Source: Cricetomys ansorgei
Lineage: Eukaryota > Chordata > Mammalia > Rodentia > Nesomyidae
Length of the DNA: 64,000 nt
Direction of reading: 5' to 3'
Assembly (NCBI GenBank): GCA_026225945.1
Contig: JAMJFZ010003624.1
Coordinates: 8,953,501 to 9,017,500, forward strand
Position 1 is the stretch's first letter, and every line of letters starts with the position of its first letter. Under the pieces are notes generated by a model. It worked only from the letters and a program-made list of their open reading frames with translations, did not search any database and was not told the origin of the DNA. Position numbers and translations under genes: made by a program. Shown here one piece after another: positions 35,162 to 47,149 of the stretch.

Positions 35162-35345
35162 CAGCCAGGTGTGACGGTGCACACCTTTTATCTCAGGTTC
35201 TGGAGGCAGAGGTGTGTGAATTTCTGTGAGTATGAGGCCAGCCTGGCCTACATTGCAAGTTTCAAGACAGCCAGAACTACACAGTGAGACCCTGTCTCAA
35301 AGAAATCCATAAATTAAATAAATTAATAATAAATAAATAAATACT
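35162..35345 (+). repeat. B1 SINE with A/T-rich tail
   Basis: GCCAGGTGTGACGGTGCACACC to AGTGAGACCCTGTCTC, with an AATAAATAAATA tail. Confidence 0.85.
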
Positions 35346-35349
35346 TAAA

Positions 35350-35970
35350 ACTTACATTTGTGATCTTGTGTGTCTCCTGAGATCACACAACAAGAGCGAG
35401 GGAGAACCAGCTTAGAGTTTTGAATAAGCCACTGCAAAGGTACTGTCAGCCCTGCGCACTAACCTTGGCATTGAACAGGACAGGACACGAGACAGTGTGA
35501 GCACTGGTCTGGGGACATTTCATTCTCTCTCTGCCTTTGCAGTAAGTCTAACCAGGGCAAATGGGGCAGACGAGGCAGCCCCAGCTCTCTCCTTACTCAC
35601 CCTGCCCAGTGCAGCAAGGCGAGCTTACACCTCCCGGCTCTCACCTCCCTGTCCTTCTGAGGCCGACTCGCTCCAGTTTCTGTTACATTTACGAGATTTG
35701 CTCTCCACCTCCAGAATCTCCCAGGACTGTAAAGTCCTGGGCATCTGGCCCTTACTTGTCTCTCCTTCCTCCACTTACCCAGGGCACATACACTACACCC
35801 CCCCCCCCCACAACTCTTGCCGCCCCAAAGCTGCAGATGTTTCTTGTGGTTCCTCTCCTTCACACAGCCTAAGCGAGAGCTACTGCCTGTATGCTATACG
35901 AGAGGATCTGAGCAAAACTGAGGTCCGTGAACACCTCCTGGGTGGACCAATGAGACTTGATCAGCACACT
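35350..35970. other. Unique intergenic stretch
   Basis: No gene recognised; it includes a 14-C run near 35800. Confidence 0.5.
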
Positions 35971-35999
35971 CTCAGGACTTAATCCAGCAAGTCCTCCCT

Positions 36000-37160
36000 A
36001 ACCCCTAGATGGGGACCCTTGAGGGGAACCCATTTTGGGGGACTCACTCTTGCTTTCTCCTCAGCATGAGGATTCATGGTGAAAAGGTTGTTTATTCTTT
36101 GGCTAATCCAATCATGGGTCCTAGGCCTGGAGCCCTGAAGCGTTTCCACAACATAAAATCTGTTCTTAGGCCTAGACCTAGAAAGCTTCAGCCTCAGCCT
36201 CCACACAATCTAGAACATTTAAGCCTCCAAGACTTACTGCTGGCTGAGTCATTCTGACGAGCTCCTTCTGAGTTCAGAGCTGTACTGACCAACTCACTCA
36301 TTGTTCTGGCTCAAACTTTACTCTAAGCTGCTGGTTCAAACTAACCTTCTGAGCCAGCTGACTGTTTCTGATTGAACCCTTCTGACTCTGGCTGATTCTC
36401 TGACTGCCTCAGACTGCTCCCATGTCTCTGTTTCCGTGTCTTATCCCCTGTGTACCTGCCTCATACTGCCTGACTCTCCTAGCTGAGAGCCTGTATTTCT
36501 GTTGTGAGAATTGGGCATGTCCTCATTCTGACTCACTCTGCCAACTCTTCTTCAGATTTGTCATTTTGCCTGCCCTTTACTCTGACTTATCTAAGATGTC
36601 ACTTCCTGTCTGACACTGACTCCTGAGCTCTGCTTCCTGTATCCCAGGTGCTGGGATTAAAGGCATGCAGCACCAATGCCTTCTGAATACTGAGATTAAA
36701 GGTGTGTACTACCACTGCTTTCTGAATTCTGGGATTAAACGTGTGTAGCAATGTTCTTTCTACCTTAGAGCAACCATGCTGCTGGATTAAGTGATTAAAT
36801 AGTCCTCCAAAAGCACTCTCCTATGAACCTGAAATAAACTCCCTAAAAACTCACGTCTGCACTGTCCATGAGATTCATTCTTTGAATTCACATGACAAAG
36901 GTCCCAGAAGCCACTGGCCTGAGGTAGCTTTGGTGGCCATTGACTTTCTGAATTATGCTTACTGAAGTGAGACTGCCTCTGTTGTACTCAAGGACCTCGC
37001 TTCCCTTTGGGTTTTCCTGAGCTAGAGACTTCCTGCTTTTCTTTGCTGTATTCAGAGCTGAGCTCTGAACTCTGATTCCCCAACTGTAAAATGCCATTCT
37101 CACCTTCCCTTTTGAATAAAGTCTTCCTTCTTGCTTTAGCAAGACTTGAGTATAATCTTT
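36000..37160 (+). repeat. Unclassified LTR-like rodent repeat with B1-tail tandem units
   Basis: Rich in CTGACT/TCTGACTC motifs. It contains a 39-bp tandem triplication of the B1 end (36651-36767) and two AATAAA-type signals (AAATAAACTC near 36831, GAATAAAGTC near 37114). The composition resembles known rodent RMER-like LTR repeats. Boundaries and family are uncertain. Confidence 0.45.
36651..36767 (+). repeat. 39-bp tandem triplication of a B1-end unit
   Basis: CTG(G/A)GATTAAA starts at 36651, 36690 and 36729, exactly 39 bases apart, with TTCTGAAT linking the units. Confidence 0.85.
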
Positions 37161-38300
37161 TGATTAACATGCCAAAACTCTTTATAACACAATCGGTCTC
37201 ATTTCCAGGGAAAGAGACACAATCTCATTATGTGAGTGTAGGGGCCACAGAACCTTAAGTTCAGATGCTAGAGGAAGATGGCCATGGGACCAATCCCTCC
37301 TGTTAAGGCTGCAACAGGAAGTTCTTTATGAGCTCCCTGCCCTTTGAGACATCATTGCCCAACTCTGAAGTCCCTGTTAGTTGGTCATCTGGGGCTATTT
37401 TACCTTCAACTCATGGCTCTGTTTAATACCATGGAGCCTGTTCTATTGATCTTTGAGTGTGACTCACTGCTGGTGTTTTGGAGAAATTGACCATTACTTC
37501 TGGAGTGTGCAATAGAGAGGGGCCCCGGGTGTTTATGGTCCTATGATTTCCTGCCGTATCACCCATTTGGGAGATGGTTTAAGAACTCATTGGAGGAGAT
37601 ATTTCTAAAATACAGCCCGTCTGACCTTTTTATTTTATTTTATTTTATTTTTGAAATTGACAAGGAACCATCTCGGGAGCAGCCAGGATAGTTAACACAG
37701 GCTCTGCTCACTCTCTGAGGAAGGCTGGAGGCAGAAGGGTTGGGAAGAGGTCTGCCCGTGGACAGAACTGCAGAAAAACAAAGAAAGCTGTTTGCCAGCT
37801 TACAAGGACTCATCCGGGACTCCCGAACGATCTTCACCATCTGCGATGGAGGAAGAGAAACAGTTACAGAATCAATCCTGTTAAATATGTTTTCTACTCA
37901 CCATATTAACTTAAAGCACTCATTGCTTTAAAAATAAGTATACTTAAAAAATTATCCTGGCGTCACAATAGAGTGGGCAATTTACCGGCTGCTGATCATA
38001 TTTTGCACAGCCTTATGTTTTTGACACATGGACTATTTTTTTTACATGTACAATAATACATGCTAATGATGGAATACGTTCTGACAAATATGTCACGAGA
38101 TGACTTCCATCATTGCGTGGACATCACAGAAGGCACTTGCATGCACAGACTCTACACTGCTAAGCAACTAGGCAGGCTTACGGCTGAGTTTGCACAATCT
38201 GCTGCTGACTACTCCTTTGTGGTCAACTATGGTTTTGTGTATGTGTGCATTTGTGGTTTGGGGATAGGGTCAGGAGGCTGTTCTGAAGCCAGGGTTTAAT
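37160..38300. other. Unique intergenic stretch
   Basis: No gene seen; one TTTTA-rich run at 37628-37652. Confidence 0.5.
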
Positions 38301-38304
38301 TTTT

Positions 38305-38372
38305 TTTGCAATTGTAGGGACTGAACCCAAGATCTTTAGCTTGCCAGGCAAGTGCTAAATCCTTAGCTTCAG
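38305..38372 (-). repeat. ID-type SINE fragment
   Basis: AGGGACTGAACCCAAGATC and GCCAGGCAAGTGCTAAATCC in reverse orientation. Confidence 0.75.
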
Positions 38373-38696
38373 AATGTTGAAGCCTGTGGTCTGACTAGCA
38401 GCAAGAACAGAAATAAAGCAACAGACTTCTTGCAGAGACGTTGAATGAGGGGTGGTTTGGGGGTGTTGGAAACTCTTCCAAACCACACTTATGACTTAAA
38501 TCAGATGAAGCCTGGACCTAAGAGAGCTGAGCTACTATCCAGAGGAAAGTCTTAAGAACAGGGTGATGGGTACGGGGTCACTTCTATTGTTGTGTGTGTG
38601 CTGAGCATGCGTATGGCCCTGGGTAGAATTTTCAGAACAGCAGACAAAGCAAAACAAAACAGTAAGATGAAGTCATATTTCTTATGGGAAAAATGT

Positions 38697-38830
38697 TTTC
38701 CCTCCCTCCTTTCCTTCTTCCCTCCCTCCTTCCCTGTCTTCTTTCTTTTCTTTCTTTCTGACAGATCCTCAATATGTAGCCCAGGCTAGCCTTAAACTCA
38801 TGTTCCTCTTGCTACTTCCTCCTGAGTGCG
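38697..38830 (-). repeat. CT-rich tract and B1 fragment
   Basis: (CCCT)n/(TTTC)n at 38697-38758, then TATGTAGCCCAGGCTAGCC. Confidence 0.7.
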
Positions 38831-39234
38831 AGACTCTATTTTTATTTTTTTCTCTCTTGCACATTAGTTAAGTCACAGACTATACAATGTGACACACTCC
38901 ACACCCAGACACAGACACGGATAAAAAGAGAGATGGATCCGCAAGATGTCAGTAGCTTCTAAAGGTCAATTGTGTGTGTCTCCGTCTTTCAAAACAATAA
39001 ACCGGAAATTCAAGCATGTGCTGTTAACTCCTCTCTTTTGGCTCTCCACCAAAATGACCTGAGATTTGCCATTGCTGCTCAATTTGCTTCTATTCAGAGC
39101 TGAAGGTATTCACCCATTCCACAAACATACTCTAAGAGAAGTTAGTTAATTTGACGGGTATTTTGCCAAGTTTCCCCTAAGCACTGAAGCGTGTGATTTT
39201 TTGTTCTTATAGTTTCCAGGCAGAAGTAAGGATA

Positions 39235-39565
39235 GCTGTCAGTTGTGGCTCACACCTCAAATCCCAACACTGGGGAGGCTGAGGCAGGAGGATTACCATA
39301 AATTCAAGTTCAGACTCGGTGACAGCATAAGACCTTGTTTCAAGGGCTGGAGAGATAGCTCAGTGGTTAAGAGCACTGGCTGCTTTTCCAGAGGACTGGG
39401 TTCAATTCCCAGAACCCACATGGCAGCTCACAACTGTCTGTAACTCCAGTTCCGGGGGGATCTGATACCCTTACACAGACATACATGCATGCAAAACACC
39501 AGTGCACGTAAAATAAAAATAAATAAGTAAATAAAAAAGACCTTGTCTCAAAAACAAGGCAAACA
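39235..39565 (+). repeat. B1-like SINE split by a B2 insertion
   Basis: GTGGCTCACACCTCAAATCCC to AAGACCTTGTTTCAA before the insert, resuming as AAGACCTTGTCTCAAAAACAAG after it. Confidence 0.85.
39344..39536 (+). mobile_element. B2 SINE inserted into an older SINE, with target-site duplication
   Basis: GGGCTGGAGAGATAGCTCAG to AAATAAGTAAATAAAA. The duplicated target is AAGACCTTGTTTCAA at 39329-39343 and AAGACCTTGTCTCAA at 39537-39551 (one mismatch). Confidence 0.92.
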
Positions 39566-39569
39566 ACCA

Positions 39570-40340
39570 AAAGAAACAAAGAATGTTTGGGAACTCAGCC
39601 TGGAAAAGGCTGCCCAGGACCCTTCCCTAGCTACAGATGAAAGACCCTGTAACCCCCTTCCCCAAAGAAAACTATTTGCTCATTCATTGACATTTTAAAA
39701 AAAAACAAAAAAATAAATCCAAAAAACTAAGGAGCTAGACATAATTTTTTCTGCGTGAATTTGGGAAGATAGATTAAAGACAGGAAACCCAGCATAGAAA
39801 AGCCTTTAATAAGCCCTTGTAACATTTAAACCTAAACAAAGCAGCCCAGCACCCGTGGGAGGTAAAACTAATTAGAAATCAAAATGAAATTCACTTTATC
39901 AACTCAGAAATAAATCCCTCCGAAAACAAAGAGGGACTTTTGTAATTAAATTTAATTGAGTGGAATAATGTTTGTCCTTGCTATTTGCAACTGTGGGTTT
40001 CTTTCTTTTTTAAAATCAAGATTGTTTAAGGATGTACTTGCATAAAGTAGGCAACGTGCTCCAGTCTGTGTACAGTTGGAACGATTCAGAGGAGGGGGTG
40101 ATGGGCTCCTTCTGAGCTATGGAGAAGCCAGGCAAGGCACCTGACGTCAGGCTGGGTCCCCAGGGTGAAGCTTCCCAAGTCTGTTGCTAGGTGGAGTTTG
40201 GCCTCACTCAGTGTGTTCTCTGAGCTGAGGCTCCACCGGGGTCAGGAGCAGTGGCATGGTGGAGAATCCTAGAGAGTGTGACAGATTTTTCTAGAAGCTG
40301 TTGTCGAACTGGGGGGAGGAGGGGAATGGGTGGAGAGCCC
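39570..40340. other. Unique intergenic stretch
   Basis: No gene or clear repeat seen. A/T-rich, including AATTTAATTG motifs near 39950. Confidence 0.5.
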
Positions 40341-40342
40341 TG

Positions 40343-40505
40343 GGTGTGGTGTCTCATCTTTTATCCCAGCCTTCTGGAGGACTGGCAGAGCTCTGTGAGT
40401 TCAAGGCCAGCCTGGTCTAAACTAGTGAGTTCCCTGATAGCCAGGGCTACATAGAGAGACCTTGTTTCAAAAACAAAACAAAACAAACAAATAAACAAAC
40501 AAACA
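40343..40505 (+). repeat. B1 SINE
   Basis: TGGGTGTGGTGTCTCATC to ATAGAGAGACCTTGTTTC with AAAACAAAAC tail. Confidence 0.85.
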
Positions 40506-40679
40506 GTCTCTAGACTGGTCAGGCCCTGGCCTGGTAAACCTTGGTGGACAATCACCCGCTTTCTAAGATTGCCTTGGGAATGAATGGTCTTGCTTGTCAC
40601 AGTCGTGTGAGAGCCACCAGCCATCGAATGTTTAATCCTTCCATGCCAAGCCCTACCTTTAAATTTTTTCTTATTTTTT

Positions 40680-41650
40680 AAATTTTTTTTTTGAGTTAGC
40701 ATATATTGATTATACATGATAAAAGGTTTCATTTTTGACGTTTTCATACGCAGGCATGATGCGTTTCAATTATGTGCATCATCCCCACCAGTCGGCCTTC
40801 ACTCTCGTTAATCCCCTCCCTCTTCCTGGCAAACCTTCCTTCTACAAAAATCTCCCCCCTCCTTCTCCCCCTCCCCCCACCTCATGACTGAGTAGGTTTC
40901 ATTAGGGTTGCTTACAGGACCAGGAGGTTGTTTACAGGAGCACAGTTGCCACAATAGTGGCTAGGCTACTGAAGAAATTATCTCTCCCTTCACCATCAAC
41001 CATTGACTGCATATAAATCCTTAGGGAAGGGTGAGGCCCTTCCATGATAGGGTCCTGACAGGCCCAGTCTTGTGAAGATCTTGGGCAGATAACCAGAGCT
41101 TTTGAGATTTCAAAAGTTTGTGATTTCAGCCACGCCATGCCTGAAAATCAGCATTCCACACTCTCCCCTTACCTCCTTCAGCTCTTACATCCCTTCTGTG
41201 ATGTCTGCTGAGCCTTGGAGAGGGAGAGATGGATGTCTCATTTATGGCTGGACGTTCAGCAGTCATTCATTATTAGTACTGTGACCAGTTATGAGTTTCT
41301 GCAGCCACCACTGATGACTGGAAGAAGGAATTCTTTGTCCCAAGCAGACAGTAGCACTAGCCTATAGGCACGAGCATAGTTACTTAGAGGGGAATTAGAC
41401 AGGCACATCATGTCCATTTAGCAAAAACAACAGTAGCTTCCCTACTAGGACTCATGCCTTCCCCAGCCATGGGTCTCTGACTAGTTTTATAGTACCAGAT
41501 GTGAATTCCTCCCATGAAATGGGAATCTAATTCAACCAGAATGCAGTTGGTTGCCTCTATGACAGAGCTGCCATTATGGATCAGTGGGCGCATCTTTCCT
41601 TGCTCGAGGTTCTATACTTTTCATGTGCTACCTTGCTCAATATATACCAG
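40680..41650. mobile_element. L1 (Lx-like) fragment, copy A
   Basis: Contains TTGACGTTTTCATACGCAGG, CCAATCTTGTGAAG-like text, GAGCCTTGGAGAGGGAGAG, GTCCATTTAGCAAAAACAAC and GTACCAGATGTGAATTCC. The same order of blocks recurs in copy B. No intact ORF. Confidence 0.65.
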
Positions 41651-42289
41651 AACCTTAGGGAACAGAAATAGTAGCATATGTATTAGAAATGAAATCTTAT
41701 TCTCAGTTTTAGGCTCACATCTTTTTGTTTTTTTTTAATTCTGGTAAAATAATCACAGGTAAATCTGCTACCTTTCAGTGTACACTTTAGTGGTATTAAA
41801 TATATACACTACGCAGCGCAACCACCCCCACTTCCCATTTCCAGGACTTTTTCATCATTAAACAAAAACTCCTTATTCCTTCCTCCCTAAACCCAAGCAG
41901 TTACTATCCAACCCTCTTATTCTAGGTTGTTCAAATGGACTCACATGTTTGTCCTTTTGTATCTTTCACTCAGTGAAATGTCTTCAGAGTGCATTTACGC
42001 TGTGGCATTCCCACGGTCTAGGTCAGGAAGCTGGACTTACAGTAAAGAACTTGCTCAGAGCTACGAGTGATAGGGGAAGAATCCAAACCCAGGTACGTCA
42101 CCACCCAAGGTCCCTGTTACTAGTCATCTTTTTACCAAGCGTTCTCCTAATATAGACCACATACCACTGGGTCAGGGATACCTCGAGGGACTGGAAATTG
42201 TGGATCCGTTGGTCCTACTTCAGTCTCAGTCAGTCTTTTCATTTTGAACAAACTGCCCTGATTGTTTATTTATTCATTTAAGTTAAAAA

Positions 42290-42418
42290 ATCTTTTTTGA
42301 GTTAAGGTCTTACTGGGTAACCTTGGTATGTACAGCAGGCTGGCTTTGAACTCAGAGATCCTCCTGCCTCTGCCTCCCTAGTGCTTGAATTAAAGGCTTG
42401 TACCATACCTGTTTGAGG
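42290..42418 (-). repeat. B1-like SINE
   Basis: TTTTTTGAGTTAAGGTCTTACTGG, GCAGGCTGGCTTTGAACTC in reverse orientation. Confidence 0.75.
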
Positions 42419-42439
42419 GCTTGGTTGAGTGATTCCTTT

Positions 42440-42603
42440 TCCTTTTTTTGTAAGATTTTATTTATGAGCGCTCTGTCTGCATGTACACCTGCATACCTGA
42501 AGAGGGCATCGGATCCCATTATAGATGGTTGCTGGGAATTGAACGCATGATCTCTGGAAGAGCAGTTAACACTCTTTATCCACTGATCCATCTCTCCGGC
42601 CCA
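42440..42603 (-). repeat. B3/B2-type SINE
   Basis: AGAGGGCATCGGATCCCATT, GCTGGGAATTGAACGC and CCATCTCTCCGGCCC in reverse orientation. Confidence 0.85.
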
Positions 42604-42756
42604 TGGCTGCGTGATTCTTAGGAGAAACTGCAGCTTAAGAACCACTTCATTTTTCTACTGAAAATATAACTAAGGAAAGGATACTAGAGAAGGAAATAAA
42701 GCCATCATAGCAAACGAAAGATTTTCCAGAGATCTCAGTAAAGAAAACATAACATG

Positions 42757-43157
42757 TGCCATGGTTTGAATGATGACGACTTCTCCAAAATTCATCTTGA
42801 AGCTTCACCCCAATGCAAGAATGTTAAGAGCCGAGGGGGCCTTTGGGCACGATTAGATCATGAGGGTGTCATCTCTAGGAAGAGGACTAGTGTCTTTATG
42901 AGGGCTCCAGGTTGAAAGGAGAACTCTTGCCCTTCCATTGCTCCCATCATACGACATCATAGTATTTCCCCCTCGACGAAATACGCATCAAGGCATCATC
43001 TTGGGAGCAGAGAGTAGCCCTAACCGGACACAAATCCACAGACACCTTGATCTTCAACTTTCCAGCCTCCAGAACTCCGAGAAGCAAACTTCTGTTGTTA
43101 ATGAGTCACCCAGTCTGTGGTGTCTTTTAGCAGCAGCACACATGACCTAAGACACGA
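42757..43157 (+). mobile_element. MLT1-like MaLR LTR
   Basis: Follows the MLT1 layout: TGGTTTGAATGATGACG, CCAAAATTCATCTTGAAGC, GGGCCTTTGGGCACG, CACCTTGATCTTCAACTTTC, CAGCCTCCAGAACTC, GTCACCCAGTCTGTGGT, ending in CTAAGACA. It is an old element shared across placental mammals as a family. Confidence 0.75.
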
Positions 43158-43159
43158 CT

Positions 43160-44590
43160 CTACTGTCACAGTCTAAGTGTCCTCCCGAGGCCTCCTAGAA
43201 CGATTCCTGGCGTGCCGCCTCAATGTCCTTTGTGGCCGTGTGAGTTATCCTTTTACAGAGCGAAGAGATAAATCTCTCATAGTTATTCTGTATTTGTCAT
43301 CCTCGTTTTTATAGTTCACGTCAATGTGTGTTATGAATGAAAAACAAACTAGCTTACTGTTTAATGCGCCAAAATATAGCCTCCCAATGGGGAACACAAG
43401 AGAAGAAGGACACAAAAGGTGAGTCGAGATGCTGGCAAACCACCGGGCAAAGGTAGCCATGTCACGTTTCGTGTGCAACTGAAGCTCACCTTCAGGAAGA
43501 CCTTCACCTTCGAGGCTTGTAATGTGTGGAACAGATGTTTTCATTTGCCAGAAATCATTTGCATAATCAAGCCTACATGTGGTTTATCAAGCCTGCCAAA
43601 GAGCAGGTGACAATATGGAATTAATATGATCGCTCATTTGACACATCATTGAGATTAATCTGACCTTTGTTGACCTCATCACGCCCAGAGGTTTCTACAG
43701 GCAGGAACAGGGCGCTATATGCAGCGATCTAAACCTACGTCAGCAGCACAAAGGAAGCAGCCACCTGCTTCAGCCTGACCTTAGGCTTCAGCTCCTTTCC
43801 TTTCAAACTCTAAATTAAGATGAAGGCAATGGGAGCAGATTGAGTGACTTAGAGTGTCCACGGTTTTGTTAGAAAGAATCAACCTGTCTCTCCTTCTATG
43901 CTATGTATGTGAATCTCGTCTTCCTGGCCTCTTGATTTCCCCTGGCTCCAATCACAAGGAGATATGACAGTTGAGAACCCGTAGGCTGAAGCGTTTACTT
44001 TCAAGTCTAGAGAACTAAAATAAGGAATTTAGACATATAATTTTGACAACAAAAGTAAATTATTTGAAACAATAGAAGTGTTCTTCAATAGGAGGTTGGA
44101 TGAACAGAACAACATTTTGTGCCAACGAAATGCTGTACAGTCATCTGGGTAACGTGGGGAGGCACATGCACAGATTTATCTGTGATGTGACATGAAGGCA
44201 TTATTAACGTTGTAAACACGAACTATGACCTCATTTCTGTAACAAAAATCTCACTTGTCTCTAGAAAGTCTCTAGAAAAGGGAAATGCCACATTAACGTG
44301 ATTATACATACCTGATAGGATTAAGGGGACATTATGAGTTTTCCTTTTATTTATATTTTAAGTTTTTTGGTTTTTTAAAAAATTTCAACCATGAGCATGT
44401 TTTAATTTAATTTAATTAATTTATTTATTTACTGTTATTGTGGTAGTTGTTATGATAGAGAGAAAGAAAGCTATGCCTCTGAAATCCTGGTGGTGCACTG
44501 AACTCAGTGCCAGTTTTTACTCTCTCTAAACTCCATTCATGTCTCTATTAACAGATTTCTCTCTTTCAGTGAAGAGGCAACACCAAGAAC
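43160..44590. other. Intergenic stretch, mostly unique
   Basis: No gene. A short segment at 44065-44250 (TTCTTCAATAGGAGGTTGGAT) faintly resembles the 3' end of an ancient L1. The 43560-43840 part is unassigned. Confidence 0.45.
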
Positions 44591-44594
44591 GAGA

Positions 44595-44697
44595 GCATGG
44601 GTTTCTCTCCTTCCAGCATATGGGTGATGAGGATTGAACTCAGATCCTCAGGCTTGGTGAAGGTGCTTTTACCCGCTAAGCCATCTTGGTAGACCAG
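44595..44697 (-). repeat. B3-type SINE fragment
   Basis: GGATTGAACTCAGATCCTCAGG, GCTTTTACCCGCTAAGCC in reverse orientation. Confidence 0.7.
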
Positions 44698-44699
44698 AT

Positions 44700-46400
44700 A
44701 TAATTTAAAAAACATGTAATATTTTAAAATTTATTCTTCGATAATTTCATGCTTGTACACCATGAATTTTGGTCACATTTACCTCTGCGTCCAAAGCCTC
44801 TGGATCTTTTATTCACACACTTCTCCCACTTTCATGTCTTAAAAACAAATAAACAAATGAAAAAACAAGATCCCACCAACAACCCACTGAGTCCAGTTAG
44901 GGCTGCAGTATGTGCAGAGGTGTGGGCATGAGCTGTAGCACGGTCAACCTGCCTGGATGCCATATTATTGAAGAAAACCGACTCTTCCTCTTCCAGTAGT
45001 CATCAGCTTCTAATAGTTCTCCAGCAGGGTGGGGGATGGCCCCTCATGGTTCCTCTCCCCCTTCACGTTGGAGTGTTGACTGGCTTTATCTTGTACCATA
45101 GCTGCTCCGAGTTCATTGGTATACAACCCAGTTTTGCAGATGTCCTTCCCATGCTCTGAAGCTTAAACTCTGCCGGATACTTCTGTAGTGTTCCCTGAAC
45201 CTTGAGGGTAGAGCGTGCGAAACAGCGGTCCCATTTATGGTCAAACGCTCCGCAGACACTTATTCTCTGAGCTATGACCAGCTGTGAGTTGTCGGAACGT
45301 GGTCTGAGAATGGAGTCATGTGAGTGCTGAGTTCTGAGCGCTTGTGAGAGAACTCCCCAGAGAACAAGAGTCCTGTGACCTCAGTCTCTTCAAAACATAG
45401 ACGCGCTCTTGGAATGTGTTTTTATCCCTTCCCAGGTATAGCCAATAGGAATGAGTTTACTTCAGATGACACAATATTGCTTGCTGATGTTATTTAATTA
45501 AATGTTTAAATTACCCTGTATATGCCTCTATGGAAAAACATGTTTTTGCCATGTGCGGCTTGTCCTTATGATTGTATAGAGCTTGAACTCAAGGAAACTT
45601 TACTCGGGTGACCTCCCTTAACCCTCAAAGTATAAACTGTTGGATGCTCTGAATAAAGCTGGTTCTCGCATGAAACTCTAGTCTGCCTCATTTATCGGTT
45701 CTATTCACCCAGGCGCCACCACCTCTGGAGTGGTGACAGTGAGTCTCTGTACCAACCATCGTCCACTTTGCATAAAGAAGCTTCCTTGATGAGGACTGAG
45801 AGCTGCAATATTCTATGGGTATAAAAGTATTTAGAAGGTAGCCTGATACTATGTTCAGTTAGCAAAATAATAGCAGGAAGTGCTCCCTTCGAGACTAGGT
45901 GCTCCCCAGACATGGGTTGTCGGCCAGACCTGCAGTACCAGGCATGAATTTCCTCTTGTGGAGTTGATCTTAAATCCAACCAGAAATGTATTAGTTACTC
46001 CCATAACATTTTTCCATTGGCACCCGCGGAGATACCTTGTCAGGTCTGTCATTCCTGTAGCTAGTGGGGTTCACAGCTGTGTAAGACTCTTGATGGCTCT
46101 TCTCCTCCAGCAGCCTGCACAGCACCTTCTCTTGATATAAAAGTCAGCCGGCAGAGAGGAAACTTGCAAGTAAGAGCTATCTTGATTTCTTCTTGTCTTA
46201 TGATCAAAGTGTGCGGTATGTTGGGCAATAGGGTCTTCACATCAAATTCTGGTGGGCAAGCATTAGAAACAACGATAGCCTGTATTAGTTGGGGGTGGGC
46301 TCTGGTACCTCCCCGCATGAACAACTCAAAGGGAGAAATCCCACACTTTTTGGTTGGATAACCAATAGCCTCTGCGAAGAGCTTTATCCCACATGTAGGG
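44700..46400. mobile_element. L1 (Lx-like) fragment, copy B, interrupted by a solo LTR
   Basis: ACCCACTGAGTCCAGTTAGG, TGGAGTGTTGACTGGCTTT and TTCTGTAGTGTTCCCTGAACC precede the LTR; TAAAGAAGCTTCCTTGATGAGG, GTACCAGGCATGAATTTCC and GGGTTCACAGCTGTGTAAG follow it. It is parallel to copy A (40680-41650). No intact ORF. Confidence 0.7.
45290..45738 (+). mobile_element. Solo LTR of an endogenous retrovirus (class II-like), 449 bp
   Basis: Starts TGTC (45290) and ends GACA (45738), with AATAAA at 45652-45657 inside. It is flanked by the direct repeat GTGAGT at 45284-45289 and 45739-45744. A 6-bp duplication and TG...CA ends are typical of ERV2/ERVK. No internal retroviral sequence remains, so the element is a recombined solo LTR. 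Confidence 0.88.
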
Positions 46401-46424
46401 TAACTCCACCCACACTCTTTAATA

Positions 46425-46585
46425 GCAGTGGTAGTACACACCTTTAATCCCAGCACTTGGGAGGCAGGGGTCAGGCAGATCTCTGTGAGTTCAAGATCAG
46501 CCTGGTCTATAGAGCGAGTTCCAGGATCGCCAGGGCTACACAGAGAAACCCTGTGTTGAAAAATAGAAAAAGAAAAAAAAAAAGT
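46425..46585 (+). repeat. B1 SINE
   Basis: GCAGTGGTAGTACACACC to GGGCTACACAGAGAAACCC with A-rich tail. It has the standard GGCTACAC form. Confidence 0.9.
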
Positions 46586-46599
46586 CTTGTTTTGGAAGC

Positions 46600-47000
46600 T
46601 TATAGAATAGTAGGTTTATATAAAGCTTCCTCCAATATCTTTAGTTTAAGTACTCCCTCCTCAACCCCTGACTTACCCTCCTCTCTCCACTGAAAGACTC
46701 CCCTCTTTACTCCCCTTCTCCTGTCTATACCACCTCTGTTCTCCTCTACCCACCCCCATCAAGTCCTTCTTCTCCCCCTCCCAATGGCTCCTCTCCAGTT
46801 TCCTGGCTTCTACATGTACTCCATGTTAAATACACACATCTAAAGGTTGAAGCAAAGATCCCCATAAAAGAGAAAACACACGGCATTTGCCTTTCTGGCT
46901 CTCTTACAATGCAGGAAATAAGACAGTTGACAAATGGGCCCCCATTAAATTAAAAAAAAAAAACAAAAACTTCTGTGTAGCATAAAACAAAAACAACCCC
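46600..47000 (+). mobile_element. L1-derived fragments
   Basis: GGTTGAAGCAAAGATCCCC and a segment resembling L1 ORF2 (GTTGACAAATGGGCCCCC then TTAAATTAAAAA and CTTCTGTGTAGCA). Badly decayed. Confidence 0.45.
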
Positions 47001-47149
47001 TCCCACCAAAACCAAAACCAAACAAGCAAAAAACCCCACCCAACGAACCCCACCCTTCACTGTGATGTCTTTAGCTTTCCCCGATGCTCTGTTTCTGTCC
47101 CAAGGTCCCATCCAGGATGTGATCTCATGTTTACCTGTCATGTCTTCTT

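Noticed and set aside
40060..40096. Short U6 snRNA-like stretch (TTGGAACGATTCAGAGGA)
   Set aside because: Only about 18 bases resemble U6; the flanks do not match the rest of the RNA or its T-rich end.
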